64,000 nt of DNA, from NCBI GenBank assembly GCA_035578175.1, contig JAQMRL010000006.1:27412393-27476392 (forward strand). The letters run 5' to 3'. Position numbers and translations under genes: made by a program. Of the stretch, positions 32,950-43,780 are shown in pieces. Numbering within the stretch: the first letter of the stretch is position 1; every line of letters starts with the position of its first letter. The notes under the pieces are model-generated. The model made no database searches. It had not been told where the DNA came from and worked only from the letters and a program-made list of their open reading frames with translations. This DNA comes from Catonia carolina. Lineage: Eukaryota > Arthropoda > Insecta > Hemiptera > Achilidae.

Positions 32950-33640
32950 ATACCAAAATGTAATTAAATGATCAAACAGTAACTCTCCCAGAAGTACAAT
33001 ACGCCAGCGAGACTCTCTTCTGACCATATAAAGTTAGAGAAGTGGAAAGGATTAAAAAAATAGAAATGAAAATAGTTGGAAAATGCATAAATAAGAAAAA
33101 AATAGTAGAAGGACAGTGGAGGATGATCTCAAATGAAGAAGTATATAAGATAATAACCCCGGTAACAAATTTCTTCAGGAAAAAAGAATTTCATTTTTTT
33201 GGCACCTACTTAGATCAAAAAACACCAGACTTGCTAACCAAATAATCAATTTTTACTGGGAAAAAACAACAAAACCGAAATGTATAAAGGAAGTCCAACA
33301 GGATATTGAAAAGTTGAGAATTTCAAGGGAGGATCTGATTACAAAATCTGGAAAATACGACGAGCTAATTAAAACAAATTTGATAATATTTGAGCTTAAA
33401 ACTAGAAAGGAATCCACCTGGTCTATTCGGACGAGGACAAGCGCCAAAGATCGGAACGCCTAAAAAATATGTGGGCAAAAAGGAAAGAAGCAAGAATAAA
33501 ACAACTAGGCCTAAACGCTTCGGTAATAAGAAGAACCAATAACAGAATAGACTGGCCCTGAAATTGGACTAAAGTGATTCTATGAACTCTGGTGAAATTC
33601 GTGCCCATGCAGTTTTAAACTGCAAATAATATACTTTTAA
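32950..33640 (+). mobile_element. LINE-B remnant, C-terminal coding part
   Basis: Plus-strand relic. Codons give TLPEVQYASETLF, VGKCINKKKIVEGQWRMISN and EEVYKIITPVTNFFRKKEF, then KCIKEVQQDIEKLRISREDL. These match the minus-strand relics at 47916-48375 and 55165-55600. The 67-codon frame 33042-33245 is part of it. Clade uncertain. The 5' end abuts the 5' end of the opposite-facing LINE-A. Confidence 0.72.
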
Positions 33641-34815
33641 CGTATACCTATCTAAAAGTGTAAGCTTTTTTTGAATAGATACCTGCAAAGATACTAAACT
33701 CGCGGCTTCTGCTGTACCCTGAAAACCCGCTAAAAGTACTGAACGAGTATAGGCTACTTACGAGGGTAGACGATCGTATGACGAACATTCAAAAACGAAC
33801 TGCACGGTTACAAAGGAAAGACCTTTCTGAGGGCTATATAATAGCAACAAACTGATATCCAACAGGCGGTGTCCTTCCGGAATTACTTAAAATGATAACA
33901 AAACACAACCCGCTAGGTGAGACGGCAGCCTGGCGGGAACACCTACCCATGACCCGCTAGGCGATTCTGTAGCACTGAATGTGTTAATATACTCGTAGAT
34001 CTTTTCATATTCCGCCTTTTTATTTTTCTCGTAATATATACGTTCAATATTTGTCATTCTGGTATTAACCCTCCCGGTATGATTACTAAATCTTTTTCCC
34101 GGCGCTGCCAAAATTTTTTCACGTCATCTGTCATGCCTCTATTTGCTATTTATTTTTATTTTCACGAATATAACGTGCACACCATTTTATCGGGTTGATT
34201 TTGTTTTAAAAAGTGCGCGGCATATTGGAGTAAATACGGTATTTAGATAACTTATACTAAAATGCTTAGAGAATCTTTAATTAACACATAACAATTTCGA
34301 TCAACCTACTTAACTTTTAAACAATAATCATAGTAATTAAAACTATTTTATTACTACACCGTAACATAATAGTTATTTAAATTAATGTTAACTTAATTAA
34401 TAAATTAATTAATCAATGAACTGATGTTATTTTTATCCGATTATAGCCTATGAATTGAATTAAACAAACTGACATTTTTAACATCTGTTAAACAAGCGGA
34501 AGTGCTTTCATAGCTGAATACTAAATTAACTTTGATAATTCTTTATTAATTATTTATCCTATTATAATAGGCAAAGTAACCTAGTAGAAAGCCGCATTAA
34601 AAGTTTTATATTATAAATTTTGAAAAATTAATTGACTGGAAGTTTGCCTGTAAATAATAGTCATAGGTGTTTTAGGGTTAATAAATTATAAACTGTTTAA
34701 ATATCCCAATTTTAGTGTTGAGATACTTATCTAGAATGGCCTAGATAATTGTTAGATGTTTTACGTAATATTTAAAAAAATTCTCTTTAAACATCTTTAA
34801 ATAAGTAGTAATCTA
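33641..34815. other. No gene seen; possible DNA-transposon end
   Basis: Mostly AT-rich. The segment 34120-34250 ending GCGCGGCATATTGG-AGTAAATACGGTAT resembles one end of a DNA transposon seen in many invertebrates, but I find no partner end. TTAACCCTCCCGG at about 34065 could be another TTAA end; also unpaired. Confidence 0.35.
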
Positions 34816-35030
34816 TATTTTAGATGTTAAGAACTTGCATTAATAAAAAATATCAGAAAGATGGACACTGGAGAATTCTCCCCAATGAAATAGTGTATTA
34901 AGAAATAGAATCTGTATTCAGCACAATCAGGAAAAACGAATTTCCTTCTTAGGATATTTATTTAGAACACCTCAAAACAGATTGTGAAGACGAATTATAT
35001 AACCTATAGAAAAACTCTGGAAGAGTAAAT
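34816..35030 (+). mobile_element. LINE-B fragment
   Basis: Short relic encoding RTCINKKYQKDGHWRILPNE in one frame, closely matching the same segment of the other LINE-B copies. A stop follows soon after. Confidence 0.7.
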
Positions 35031-35036
35031 TAAACA

Positions 35037-35228
35037 TTAAGGGGAGACTGTATTTTGTATTCCGCCAATGTTCATTTTGCTATTTTTATGTACATTTTTC
35101 ATAGGATTGGTAAAAGATAGTTAAATGAAATTTTAAAAACTTATAGGCGTTGGGTTTCTCTAGCTACTGATATTTTTTATATTTAATCTGTTGGACTACA
35201 ATATTTAAAAAAAATAAGAATAAAAAAA
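35037..35228. repeat. Dispersed repeat R, copy 2
   Basis: Partner of 10733-10925, beginning ATTAAGGGGAGACTGTATTT. Similarity fades after about 190 bp. Class unknown. Confidence 0.6.
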
Positions 35229-35753
35229 GTTTTATGTTACGTTAGTTTTCTTTGTTTTATAAAGAATCTTTGGAATCTTTACCCTTTGGACTAAAAGGCT
35301 GAAGTTTAGCTGACATTAATTTGAAAACATGCAAGAACACTATTCTAAAACGCCATATTTTTCCTCTTAAAATATGAGATCCTGCTACATATTCTGAAAC
35401 ATTTACTAAGTGAAAAATGCACTAAAAAACGGGTGCATATTTTATTTCCAAATCGCTAGAAAATGGCTATTACACTCCCGTATTTCGTAATTTATATGAA
35501 TAACCAAAACATCAAGCTTTAAAACGAGCCATACCGGAAATTTTTATATTATTTACTTGATCAGATACACGGTTCTAAACACAGGTTTCATCTTTAGTTT
35601 TTACTTTTTTATAATAAAAATTCTTATAAACAATTTAGTCTACTTTAATTGATTTAAAAATTTTCTATAGATTAAAATTCATTAATTCATTACATTGTAC
35701 GATAAATTTTGTTGGAATTCAATCAACCGTTGCTACTTCTGTCGTTCTCTAAA
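35229..35753. other. No gene seen
   Basis: AT-rich spacer. Confidence 0.5.
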
Positions 35754-35757
35754 ATAT

Positions 35758-36509
35758 TGTGACACTTATCTCTAAGGTCCATTTCGGGATCTGGGTAAAT
35801 TAAATAATTAATAAACTAAAGTTTAAAATCCCAAACAAATATTTGTTAAGCACTCTAAATAAAAATAGGCCTACCTAAATCTACAAATGAATTACAATTA
35901 CCTACTACAATAGAATTACTTAGAATAAATTACAAACTACTTATAATAAATTAAACCAGATTACAAGATTATTTTTCACTTACTTAAAAGTTAACGATTA
36001 TGCGTGTGTACAATATACACAGGATCTCTTCACAGGCCTACTCGTACACAGTATAACTCATTTACTAACTGACAGATCAAAACTCGTCGATGGCAGATCA
36101 AAGACTAAACTCAGACTAAATAAATCGCTGCGCTCATATAGGTGAATCTATGGAAGTCACGAGAAGGAGAGAGATTTTCGATATATTAATTAAATACAAG
36201 TTTTTACAGAACATAAACAATTCGTTATAACTTAATAGAATGGTTAAAAAAGAGCTAATTATCTAAATTGATACCCGACTCTTTTAGGTAGTCGTACAAC
36301 AATAAGCTAACCAATATTAAAATATTAAGGCATATATATATATATATATATATATATAAACATTTGCGCGTTATATTTCTATTTTTTAGAAACCCTATTT
36401 ATTATTTTTACTACTAACTGTTATTATTTACATTAACACCTTTAAATCTCGGTCCTTCTCGAGAATTCTCGAACACTCTTTCCTTCTAAATATACTATAT
36501 ATTGTCCCA
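35758..36509 (+). mobile_element. Solo LTR, copy 1
   Basis: A 752-bp sequence starting TGTGACACTTATCTCTAAGG and ending TTGTCCCA, flanked by ATAT at 35754-35757 and 36510-36513. It matches 55741-56442 from end to end. TG-start and CA-type end, 4-bp duplication and a TATA-like CGCTCATATAGG followed by an AT-rich 3' part fit an LTR of a Gypsy-type retrotransposon. No internal genes are attached, so it is a solo LTR. Confidence 0.8.
36330..36358. repeat. (TA)n microsatellite inside the LTR
   Basis: Simple TA tract within solo LTR copy 1; a shorter one is present in copy 2 near 55952. Confidence 0.9.
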
Positions 36510-36616
36510 ATATTCTTCACCTGTGAGCTTAGACCGTATTTCCTTTACCATTTAATTGGTAGGATAAGTGTACTTTGTTCCTTGATAAATATTTAAAGGG
36601 AATTAAATTGGAATAT

Positions 36617-37196
36617 TTTACCCATTTAGTAGTACCAACGTCCGAAAAACAAGACGTCAATATATTTTACGTTGTGACAACATCCTGTTTACCGGACGCC
36701 CGTAAGTTATGCATAAAGTGCCATCGTCCGGATAACCGAACATTTACAAAAAAACTTTTAAACAAAAATTAATGGAATAATATATTTTGAAACCGCCTTC
36801 GTGGCGTAGTGACTAGCGCGCTAGCCTGCAAAGTGAAAGGTCCCGGGTTCGATTCCTGGATAGGGTCTGGAAATTTTAACACGTTGAAACCACCATTAAG
36901 GTACCAAAACCCACAGTAGTTGCTAATGACCAAATTGTCGATGTGACTTTAAATAAACTAAAAAAGCTATTTTGAATATTTTTATTGTCAGAACGATTTA
37001 TTTTATTTATGAAAATAAGTTAATAAAAATTAATTTTTAACAGGAATTTTTATTTTCTGTAACGTTGTAATTTTGGTGGGCAATGGCAGGCTTACGCCTG
37101 CAAGTTTTCGAAATAAGGGCTGGCTCTTTTTGTACACGCTTATTAAAATTAAATGGCTTTAGATCAAACTTTTAAATATTGTCTGGACACTTTAAA
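36617..37196 (+). mobile_element. TTAA-type MITE type 2 with embedded tRNA-SINE, copy 1
   Basis: About 580 bp that matches 58753-59341 in the opposite orientation over its whole length. The ends are decayed here (CCCATTTAGTAGTACCAAC at left; GGACACTTTAAAA at right) but correspond to the clear TTAA/CCCTTTCAGT ends of the other copy. The interior contains a tRNA-derived SINE and the palindrome GCAGGCTTACGCCTGC near 37088. Confidence 0.72.
36793..36966 (+). mobile_element. tRNA-derived SINE (family D)
   Basis: tRNA-like head CGTGGCGTAGTGACTAGCGC (A-box) and GGGTTCGATTCC (B-box at about 36845), followed by a non-tRNA body and a GTGACTTTAAATAAACTAAA end. Not a functional tRNA gene: no matching 3' acceptor strand follows. 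Found again in the second TTAA MITE and as 3' fragments near 28372 and 56707. Confidence 0.78.
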
Positions 37197-37982
37197 ATTT
37201 CTGTAGTGGATTGATAACTTACTGAAAAGTCGTATTACTGAAGGTGGTAGATTATTAAACGGCCGGGCTACAAAGAATAAATAGTAATGTAAATTTATCG
37301 TGTATAACCCTAAATAATTTTACAATATTAAGTTATATTATTATTTATTTATAAAAATTATAATAGAGGGAAAACTTTTGAGTGTAATAAAAAGTTTATA
37401 GTTTGTTACCCAATAAGAAAACACTTTTATAAAAATGAATACTATGAAGGAGTGTTTTTAAAGCCTAGTATACATTAAATCATATAGGTGTAGGCCTATA
37501 GACTTCATAACGTTTCGTTTGCCCGGTTATGCATAGTAACTTTAATAAACTCCACTAATGAATAATTCAAAAAAGTTAAAAAAAAAAACAACAAAACTGA
37601 ACAACATGGCCGCTACTGGCTTTACACCATCATATAATCTTTCTTTCATGGCCCTCCTTTACTTATTATATATATTTCTAATATGATAATTCCTTAACTA
37701 TTCGTAAAACATTGTAATCATTTTCACATAGCAAATTGTTTAGAAGTAATTACTATTTTTTTTTTATTTACTAAAGGAAGAATAATAATTAAATATACCT
37801 TGACAATTAGGGTACAATAGTAATTAGATTAAAAGTAAAACAAAGAAGTATGTGTAATTAATGTAATTAAAGTAAATAATAATCGTTAAGTATTTAACTA
37901 AATGTAAATTTTATTGTAATAATTAATTAAACAATTAGTTTAATTACTATAATAATTATTATTTCAAATTATGGTTATTTAA

Positions 37983-38027
<45 letters not shown>

Positions 38028-38244
38028 ATATGTAAACTAATTTATTTTAATATGTCATGCATAGGTTGACGTGTTTTTTTTGCATATTCTGAATTTCAGA
38101 TTATTAAATAGTGAAACCAAAAGAAGGGATATTTTTATATAGTTATAGAAGTTATAGAAGAAGGGGTTTTTCTACAACCCTCCTTGTATGGATATCTTAC
38201 TTAATAAATACTAGGGAAAGTCGAGGAGAGATGGGCACCCTTTC
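37197..38244. other. No gene seen
   Basis: AT-rich spacer holding a (TTA)n tract. The frame at 38111-38311 runs into a family H end and is not a gene. Confidence 0.5.
37980..38027. repeat. (TTA)n microsatellite
   Basis: About fifteen ATT units in a row. Confidence 0.92.
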
Positions 38245-38747
38245 GAAACTAAGGAAGGAAAGTACTGTTTTCATGTCAATTTTTCGAAATCCACGAAATA
38301 CACGTTTTTAGGCCCCCTGAACGCCTGAACCCAAAAAACACGATTCTTCCGATTGGTCTGTGTGTGTGTCTCTATGTGTGAACAAAATATCTGAAGAACG
38401 AAATAGCGTACAATGTTGAAACTTAGAACTTAGGTCCTACTAGAGGAACTCGAACATTTTCATCAAAATCCATCAACCGGAAGTTGTAATTTATTGATAA
38501 AATTTTTTACTTTTATATGATTTTCTTAAAAACGGCTTGTATCCTACAATGTTTTTTAACAATCGCCTTTTTTAATAAACTTTCTATGCTCTACAAGCTA
38601 TAGTAAGCGCCATGCTGCTAAAATTGTTGGGGGCTCTTGTGGTAGAAAATGCTTTGTTTTAAGATTACCGCCTTAGTACGCTTTTTAAGCCAAAACCATA
38701 TAGTAATAGACTAGGTATTATAACGGTTAACAGTTATAATAAATATA

Positions 38748-40069
38748 CGAGGGGGTACCCAAAAGAAACCGGAATTATTTTTTAAAACTATTTATTTTTA
38801 ATTTTTTTACAAAAGAACCTTATCCCCTTCAAAATACTCTCCATTACAACTAATACATTTGTCCCACCGGTGCTTCCACTGTTCAAAACATTTTTTATAC
38901 TCCTCTTCAGTGATGGCTGCCAGCTCATCCGTCGTTTTTTTCTTGACATCATAAACGTTGTTAAATCGGAGACCTTTCATGCCCCTTTTCATGCGTGGGA
39001 ACGAGAAAAAATCACACGGAGCCAAATCGGGTGAGTACGGTGCGTGTGGTAGCAAAACCATGCCGTTTTTCGCCAAAAACTGGGTAACCGAGATTGCCGT
39101 GTGTGCAGGCGCGTTGTCGTGGTGGAAAAACCAGTCCCCTGTCTGCCACAAATTAGGTCTTTTACGACGAATGCTGTTTCGTAGTTTTCTTAACTTTTCA
39201 AGATAAAAAGCTTGATTTACCGTCTGACCTGGTGGAACGAACTCTGAATGGACAATTCCCCTCACATCAAAAAAACAAATCAGCATTGTTTTGATGTTCG
39301 ATCTGACTTGACGACTTTTTTTTGGTCGGGGTGATAATATAGTCTTCCATTGACTGGATTGTTGTTTGGTTTCTGGGTCGTACCCATAGCACCAAGCCTC
39401 GTCACCCGTAATGATCTTTGACATGAAATCTGGATCAGTTTCAAGCTGTTGTTTCAAATCACTACACGTTTCAATTCGACGTTCCTTTTGAGTGTCTGTC
39501 AGAACCCGAAGCACAAACTTGGCAGCGACTCTTTTCATTGTCAAGTCTTCTGTTAAAATGCGTTGGACTGAGCTCCAAGATAACCCACTAACCTGTGATA
39601 TTTGGTCAATGGTCTGTCGTCGGTCTGTTCGTACAATTTCTTTCACTTTCACAACATTTTCGTCTGTTCGGGAAGTCGACGGTCGTCCAGAACGAGGTTT
39701 GTTCTCAATCGACATGTCGCCATTTTTAAAGCGCAAAAACCACTCGTACACTTGGGTTTTCCAATAGCGTCGTCTTTGTAAGCTGTGTTCAACATTACAA
39801 CTGTTTCCGCGGCGTTTTTACCGAGCAAGAAGCAAAATTTCACAGCCGCACGTTGTTCATTAAAACTTGCCATCATGAAAAACGACACGAGCACAAAACA
39901 GCACTAGCGAGAACAATCACTGCACGAGAACAGAACAAGCTAGATCAACGAACAAAATGGCATTGAACTGGCAATGAGTAGCGCTACAAGCAGCTTAGTG
40001 GCAGGAATTTGTACTGCACAAGCTCCGCCCACAGCAGAGCTATTCCGGATACTTTTGGGTACCCCCTCG
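38748..40069 (-). mobile_element. Near-intact mariner element
   Basis: A 1322-bp element, a normal length for mariner, with inverted ends CGAGGGGGTACCCAAAAG followed by AAACCGGAAT (left) and TATCCGGAAT (right), and TA at 38746-38747 and 40070-40071. It carries one transposase gene on the minus strand. It sits inside the left inverted repeat of a MITE. Its ends differ from those of the foldback mariners, so it is a separate family. Confidence 0.93.
38807..39873 (-). pseudogene. mariner transposase, one frameshift from open
   Basis: D34D transposase of about 355 residues, full length for mariner, which cuts and reinserts its own element at TA. From ATG at 39873 (MASFNEQRAAVKFCFLLG) the frame is open to a short T-run at 39757-39760 (plus strand), where one base seems missing; the next frame then continues with KTQVYEWFLRFKNGD and is open to the stop at 38807. 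Catalytic motifs are intact: ITGDEAW (Asp about 158), HHDNAPAH (Asp about 253) and YSPDLAPCDFFSF (Asp about 288, 34 residues later). The N-terminal ~110 residues hold the helix-turn-helix DNA-binding region. The missing base lies in a homopolymer, so it could be a sequencing error. Confidence 0.92.
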
Positions 40070-40819
40070 TATATGTAAAAAAGTACCATCGAATTTCATT
40101 TGCTTATGATTAATCATAACAAAATGGTGGAATAGAAATAATATCAAAAATGATACTGTTGGTACCTCGGCAAACGCTTATGACTCATTTTTGTTTCATT
40201 GCGATCAATGCATAGCTATTGATGGACATCAGTTCGAATAAAGGTTAATGAAACAAATTGTGCTCATTAATAATTTAACACTTTCATATTTCTTTCATTT
40301 TATTACTTAAGTAACATTGTACCAAATCACAAATTTGAAAAGTTATGCAAATAAAATTACTTTCCGCCATTTTATTTTGATTAATCATAAGCAAACGAAA
40401 CTCGAGGGTACTTTTTTACATATCTATTTATTATAACTGTAAAGTTCTAGTCTCCGAGTGTGTGACACTTCCGGCATATACCTGTAGGCCCAAATTTTAA
40501 AATAGCAATCTCTTCGTGGGACACCGGTATATAAAGTTGTAGGTAATTAAAAACCTACAACTTTTATTTCAACAATTTTTTCCTGCATAGCTTAGTTTAG
40601 CGTTAATTATTGATTTTCTGTATTTTGCTAATAAAATCGGTAAAAAAATTTAGTGATTGTGACCTTAATAACCTATAAATGATTCTACAACAAACGTGTA
40701 AAAGTTAGAGAAAATTAAAAACAATCCCTTGCAGACAGTACTTAGTATTAAAAAATGGTTTTTAATGTAAAAACGTTCTGTATTTAAACTTATTATGATT
40801 TTATATTATTTTCTTACAG

Positions 40820-40952
40820 TTTAACGTGTCCGCGTACGGTGGAGGAACGACAGCTCAAAGTTCCGGATCAGTTAGTTCTGGGGGTGGGGCGGGGAGTCCA
40901 GGATCGCCATTGGCACACAAGGATGAGGAATCGACACCTCCTGAGCCACCAG
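40820..40952 (+). CDS. Internal exon of an unidentified host gene
   Basis: A 133-nt segment, 58% GC in a ~30% GC setting, bounded by a pyrimidine-rich acceptor (TTATTTTCTTACAG) and a donor (CCACCAG|GTAATTT). In frame 1 it reads without stops: FNVSAYGGGTTAQSSGSVSS, then a Gly-rich run, then SPGSPLAHKDEESTPPEPP. Such Gly/Ser/Pro-rich low-complexity sequence is common in linkers of insect transcription factors and signalling proteins, but I do not recognise the protein. Frame 2 is also open; frame 1 is preferred by composition. No second exon is evident, so the flanking introns would be very long. Confidence 0.65.
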
Positions 40953-41031
40953 GTAATTTTAAAAGAATTTATTACACAAAAATAATCAAATTTTAAATTC
41001 TCCCTTCACAATATTATCTATTATTAATATA

Positions 41032-41711
41032 CAGTCAACTCCCAATTATCCGCGGGCGGATTATCCGCGCACGTCGGATAAATTTTTTTTTATTCTTTTT
41101 TCTTAACGTTAACGTTAAGTAAATTTCTTGTAATGTGATAACATTAAAAATAAAATTTGTACAGCACAGGAAATACGCACTTTGTAAAGTAAAGCACACG
41201 CTTAAATTTGTAAATACGCGCTTTGTTAAGTAAGGCACATGCTTAAATAAGTAAAGCACACGGTTTGCTTTGTGACAAACTTATGTTGAGAAAACTTCTG
41301 TCCCAAATCAAGAAAAAGTGTTTTAACTCAAAAAACAAAAAGCAAATGACTGACTTTTTTTAAAACGTTGTGACTTCTATTACAACATAGCTTCTGCACA
41401 TCATTTGTAAGTAAACAATATTTTTATGTTTTTTTCTAAATACATTGTATGTAGGCCTACTAATTTAAAAAAAATTACAGTGAACAAACATTTAAAATTT
41501 TAATGTTATATTTTGTAATTTAAGTTAGTATTTTCATTATTGTACATATTATTTTATGTACTTTAAATAACGAAAAATTAATAAAGATGTTATACGTGTA
41601 TACAACTGTAATATACCTACGCTTTTTTCGTCATTTTGCGGATTATCCACGGAATCGGATTATCCGCGGCACGAGTGCCACCTAATTCCGCGGATAATCG
41701 GAAGTTGACTG
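41032..41711. mobile_element. pogo/Tigger-type MITE
   Basis: A 680-bp element with inverted ends CAGTCAACTCCCAATTATCC and GGATAATCGGAAGTTGACTG, extended by CGCGG/CCGCG, and TA at 41030-41031 and 41712-41713. CAGT ends with TATCCG words are typical of Tigger/pogo elements. The interior has two or three direct repeats of an AAGTAAAGCACACGCTTAAA-like unit (41180-41265). No transposase. Confidence 0.85.
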
Positions 41712-41713
41712 TA

Positions 41714-42063
41714 GTTTAACGAAATAAAAATGTTTAAAATGTCTAATTGTTATGAACTGTTTTTTGAAGTACGAGATTTACTGCATGGAAATAGAAACGC
41801 AGGTGTTATAGTTAGTTATGTAGGCATAGGCTATAGCAGTATGTAGAAATTCATGTAAAATATCAAATTAATTACGGAATTTCAAGATTTTGTACAGTAG
41901 ATTGACATGTAGCCTATTCTTTCTTATTTTCAATTTTTTATTTTACTTTTTATCAGTAGGCTATAATTGAATCGGTCATTTCAGAAAGCCCACGAGTCAA
42001 AAAATTAATTTTTGGAAAAATTAAAAAACTGTTAATTTACTATGTTTATAAAAAAGCAATATA
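41714..42063. other. No gene seen
   Basis: AT-rich spacer. Confidence 0.5.
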
Positions 42064-42340
42064 AAAAATTTTGGTGTGAAACACTCACACAACTTTCTTT
42101 TGCCAATGCAAATAATTAACAATATAACCTAACATTAGTAATGAAACATTAGAAATAAACAAAAAACTAATCTCAATAAACATAGTCTAACCTAATTTTA
42201 ATCATGAGTGAAAGACGCAAAATGAAAATCAACCTCAGTTTGGCTTAAAAATCCGGAAAATCACTCTTTCACGCTAAACTAGGCTCTGTAGAGAAAAATG
42301 CTCTAAATAAAAGTTGTAGATCTTCTAATTTCTTTTCATT
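42064..42340 (-). mobile_element. Family H, 3' fragment (copy 8)
   Basis: Begins with the end motif TTTTGGTGTGAAACACTCAC and continues through AACTTTCTTTTGCCAATGCA to about 42340, where it is truncated. Confidence 0.72.
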
Positions 42341-43728
42341 TAATTAATTTTTATATTTTATGAATTGTAAATAAATACCTAAAATAAAATATTAAAAATT
42401 TTATAATTGAATTGGTCATTTTAGAACGCCAATAAGTAAAAAAAAATATCTTTTAGAAAAATTAAAAAACTTGAATTTATTATATTACAAGTAAAAAATA
42501 TTAAAAGATATAAATTGTTCATAGGGCTGTCTTCTTTAATATAAAATATACTTTTTTCTTTTTAAAGACAAGCCACGTTTAAAAAAAGTTGAAAATTTAG
42601 ACTTAAGGTGTTTCTCAAATAAATAGGAGTAAAATATATGAACTTACCTTGTTTTCTGTAAATTACGTAGTTAGACCAGAAGAAAATTGTGCTGTACAAT
42701 AATATTTATTTATTTATTTCAGTAGTTTACAATATCACTTAAAATAGCTTTCTGCAATAATATAAATTGAAATTTTTAACTTTAAGGAAGAAAAATGTTG
42801 ATTTTCTGGGCTATTCATGTTTTTCATCGTTGCCATAAACGGTAGTTTATGTGTGTCCTCTTCCACTAGAAAGTAGAGCTCAAACTTCAAAAGATCATCC
42901 ACTTTCATTTTTTAATTTGAATAAAACAGTTTATATCCTTAAGGATAAGCCTTTTCTTTTATATATTACTTAAGGAAAGCCAGACTTATGTTATTTTTGT
43001 AGGGCTGGTGTGTTTACATTCAGTTCGTTCCAAAATGCACTAAAGAAAAATGTAAAATTTTAACTTATGGGCTTTCTAAAATGTAAAAATTATACTACTT
43101 TTAAAAATACGCAGTAAGTTTCTCTGGAGGTCTAGTTTAAATACAAAGAGATTTCGGGTGTGACAAAGAACGAACCAACAAGGCTAACGAGTTTTAAAAT
43201 GTACATAATAACTTTAAGGAAGTACCCCAAAAGAATGTGTAACAAGATAAATTTGGACGCAATAAATCTTTAAGAAGGGGAGAAAACATCTTTTAGATGT
43301 ATTGGTTCACTAAGACACTAAATTCAAAACAGATGTGACGGCTGATAATTCATCAAATTGTAAGAAAGCAAAACAAAAACTAACTACTTAATTTTGACGG
43401 GATTTAAATCATAATGAAAAATTGTTCCGTATTATATTTGTTAAACGGTTTCATAAAATATAGTATTATGCAATTCATATTATCTATAATTTTAATTAAA
43501 TAATAGATGATTTACAAGACAGAAAATGATTCGAAATGTTTCCACCAAAACAAGTCTTAAAAAAATTATCACCGACCAAATAGATTTTCTTTTCGTTCTA
43601 CTACAAATGTATAAAAATTTATGCTAAATTTTTTACTTCTTTACGTTAAAAATTATTAAATTTTCCTTACGTAGAGCTAAATATTTCCGCCAAATCCGAG
43701 TCCTCAAATAGCAATTCTTATTGTTTTG
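42341..43728. other. No gene seen
   Basis: AT-rich, no motif recognised. Confidence 0.5.
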
Positions 43729-43780
43729 TTATCCATAACTGACAGGTGGAGTGTTAAATTATTTACACTCGATCTGCTAG

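Larger units (their letters stand above)
38731..40439. mobile_element. Long-TIR MITE split by a mariner
   Basis: Inverted ends of about 70 bp: CAGTTATAATAAATA at 38731-38745 then, after the mariner, TGTAAAAAAGTACC onwards from 40074; at right the complement runs from about 40363 to 40439 (GGTACTTTTTTACATATC, TATTTATTATAACTG). Without the mariner the element is about 385 bp. CAGT...ACTG ends and TA at the right suggest a Tc1/pogo-type MITE; the left flank reads AA instead of TA. Confidence 0.78.
38249..40725 (+). mobile_element. Family H copy 7, split by nested elements
   Basis: The 5' part (38249-38720, GGAAGGAAAGTACTGTTTTC onwards) and a later part (about 40545-40725, from AAAGTTGTAGGTAATTAAAA) belong to family H. 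The middle is occupied by a MITE that itself contains a mariner. The 3' terminus of the H copy is missing. Confidence 0.62.

Noticed and set aside
34060..34250. TTAACCCTCCCGG and TAAATACGGTAT as transposon ends
   Set aside because: Each looks like a known type of transposon end, but no matching opposite end was found nearby, so no element is called.
36793..36870. Possible tRNA gene
   Set aside because: A and B boxes are present, but there is no paired acceptor stem and the sequence continues into a SINE body repeated elsewhere.
37980..38027. Regular repeats resembling an array
   Set aside because: A plain (TTA)n microsatellite; there are no spacers, so it is not CRISPR. No CRISPR-like array exists in the window.
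39492..39767. 91-codon plus-strand frame, and others at 38958-39206 and 39649-39894
   Set aside because: The plus-strand frames are shadows of the mariner transposase on the minus strand; the minus-strand one is its N-terminal part and is included in that entry.
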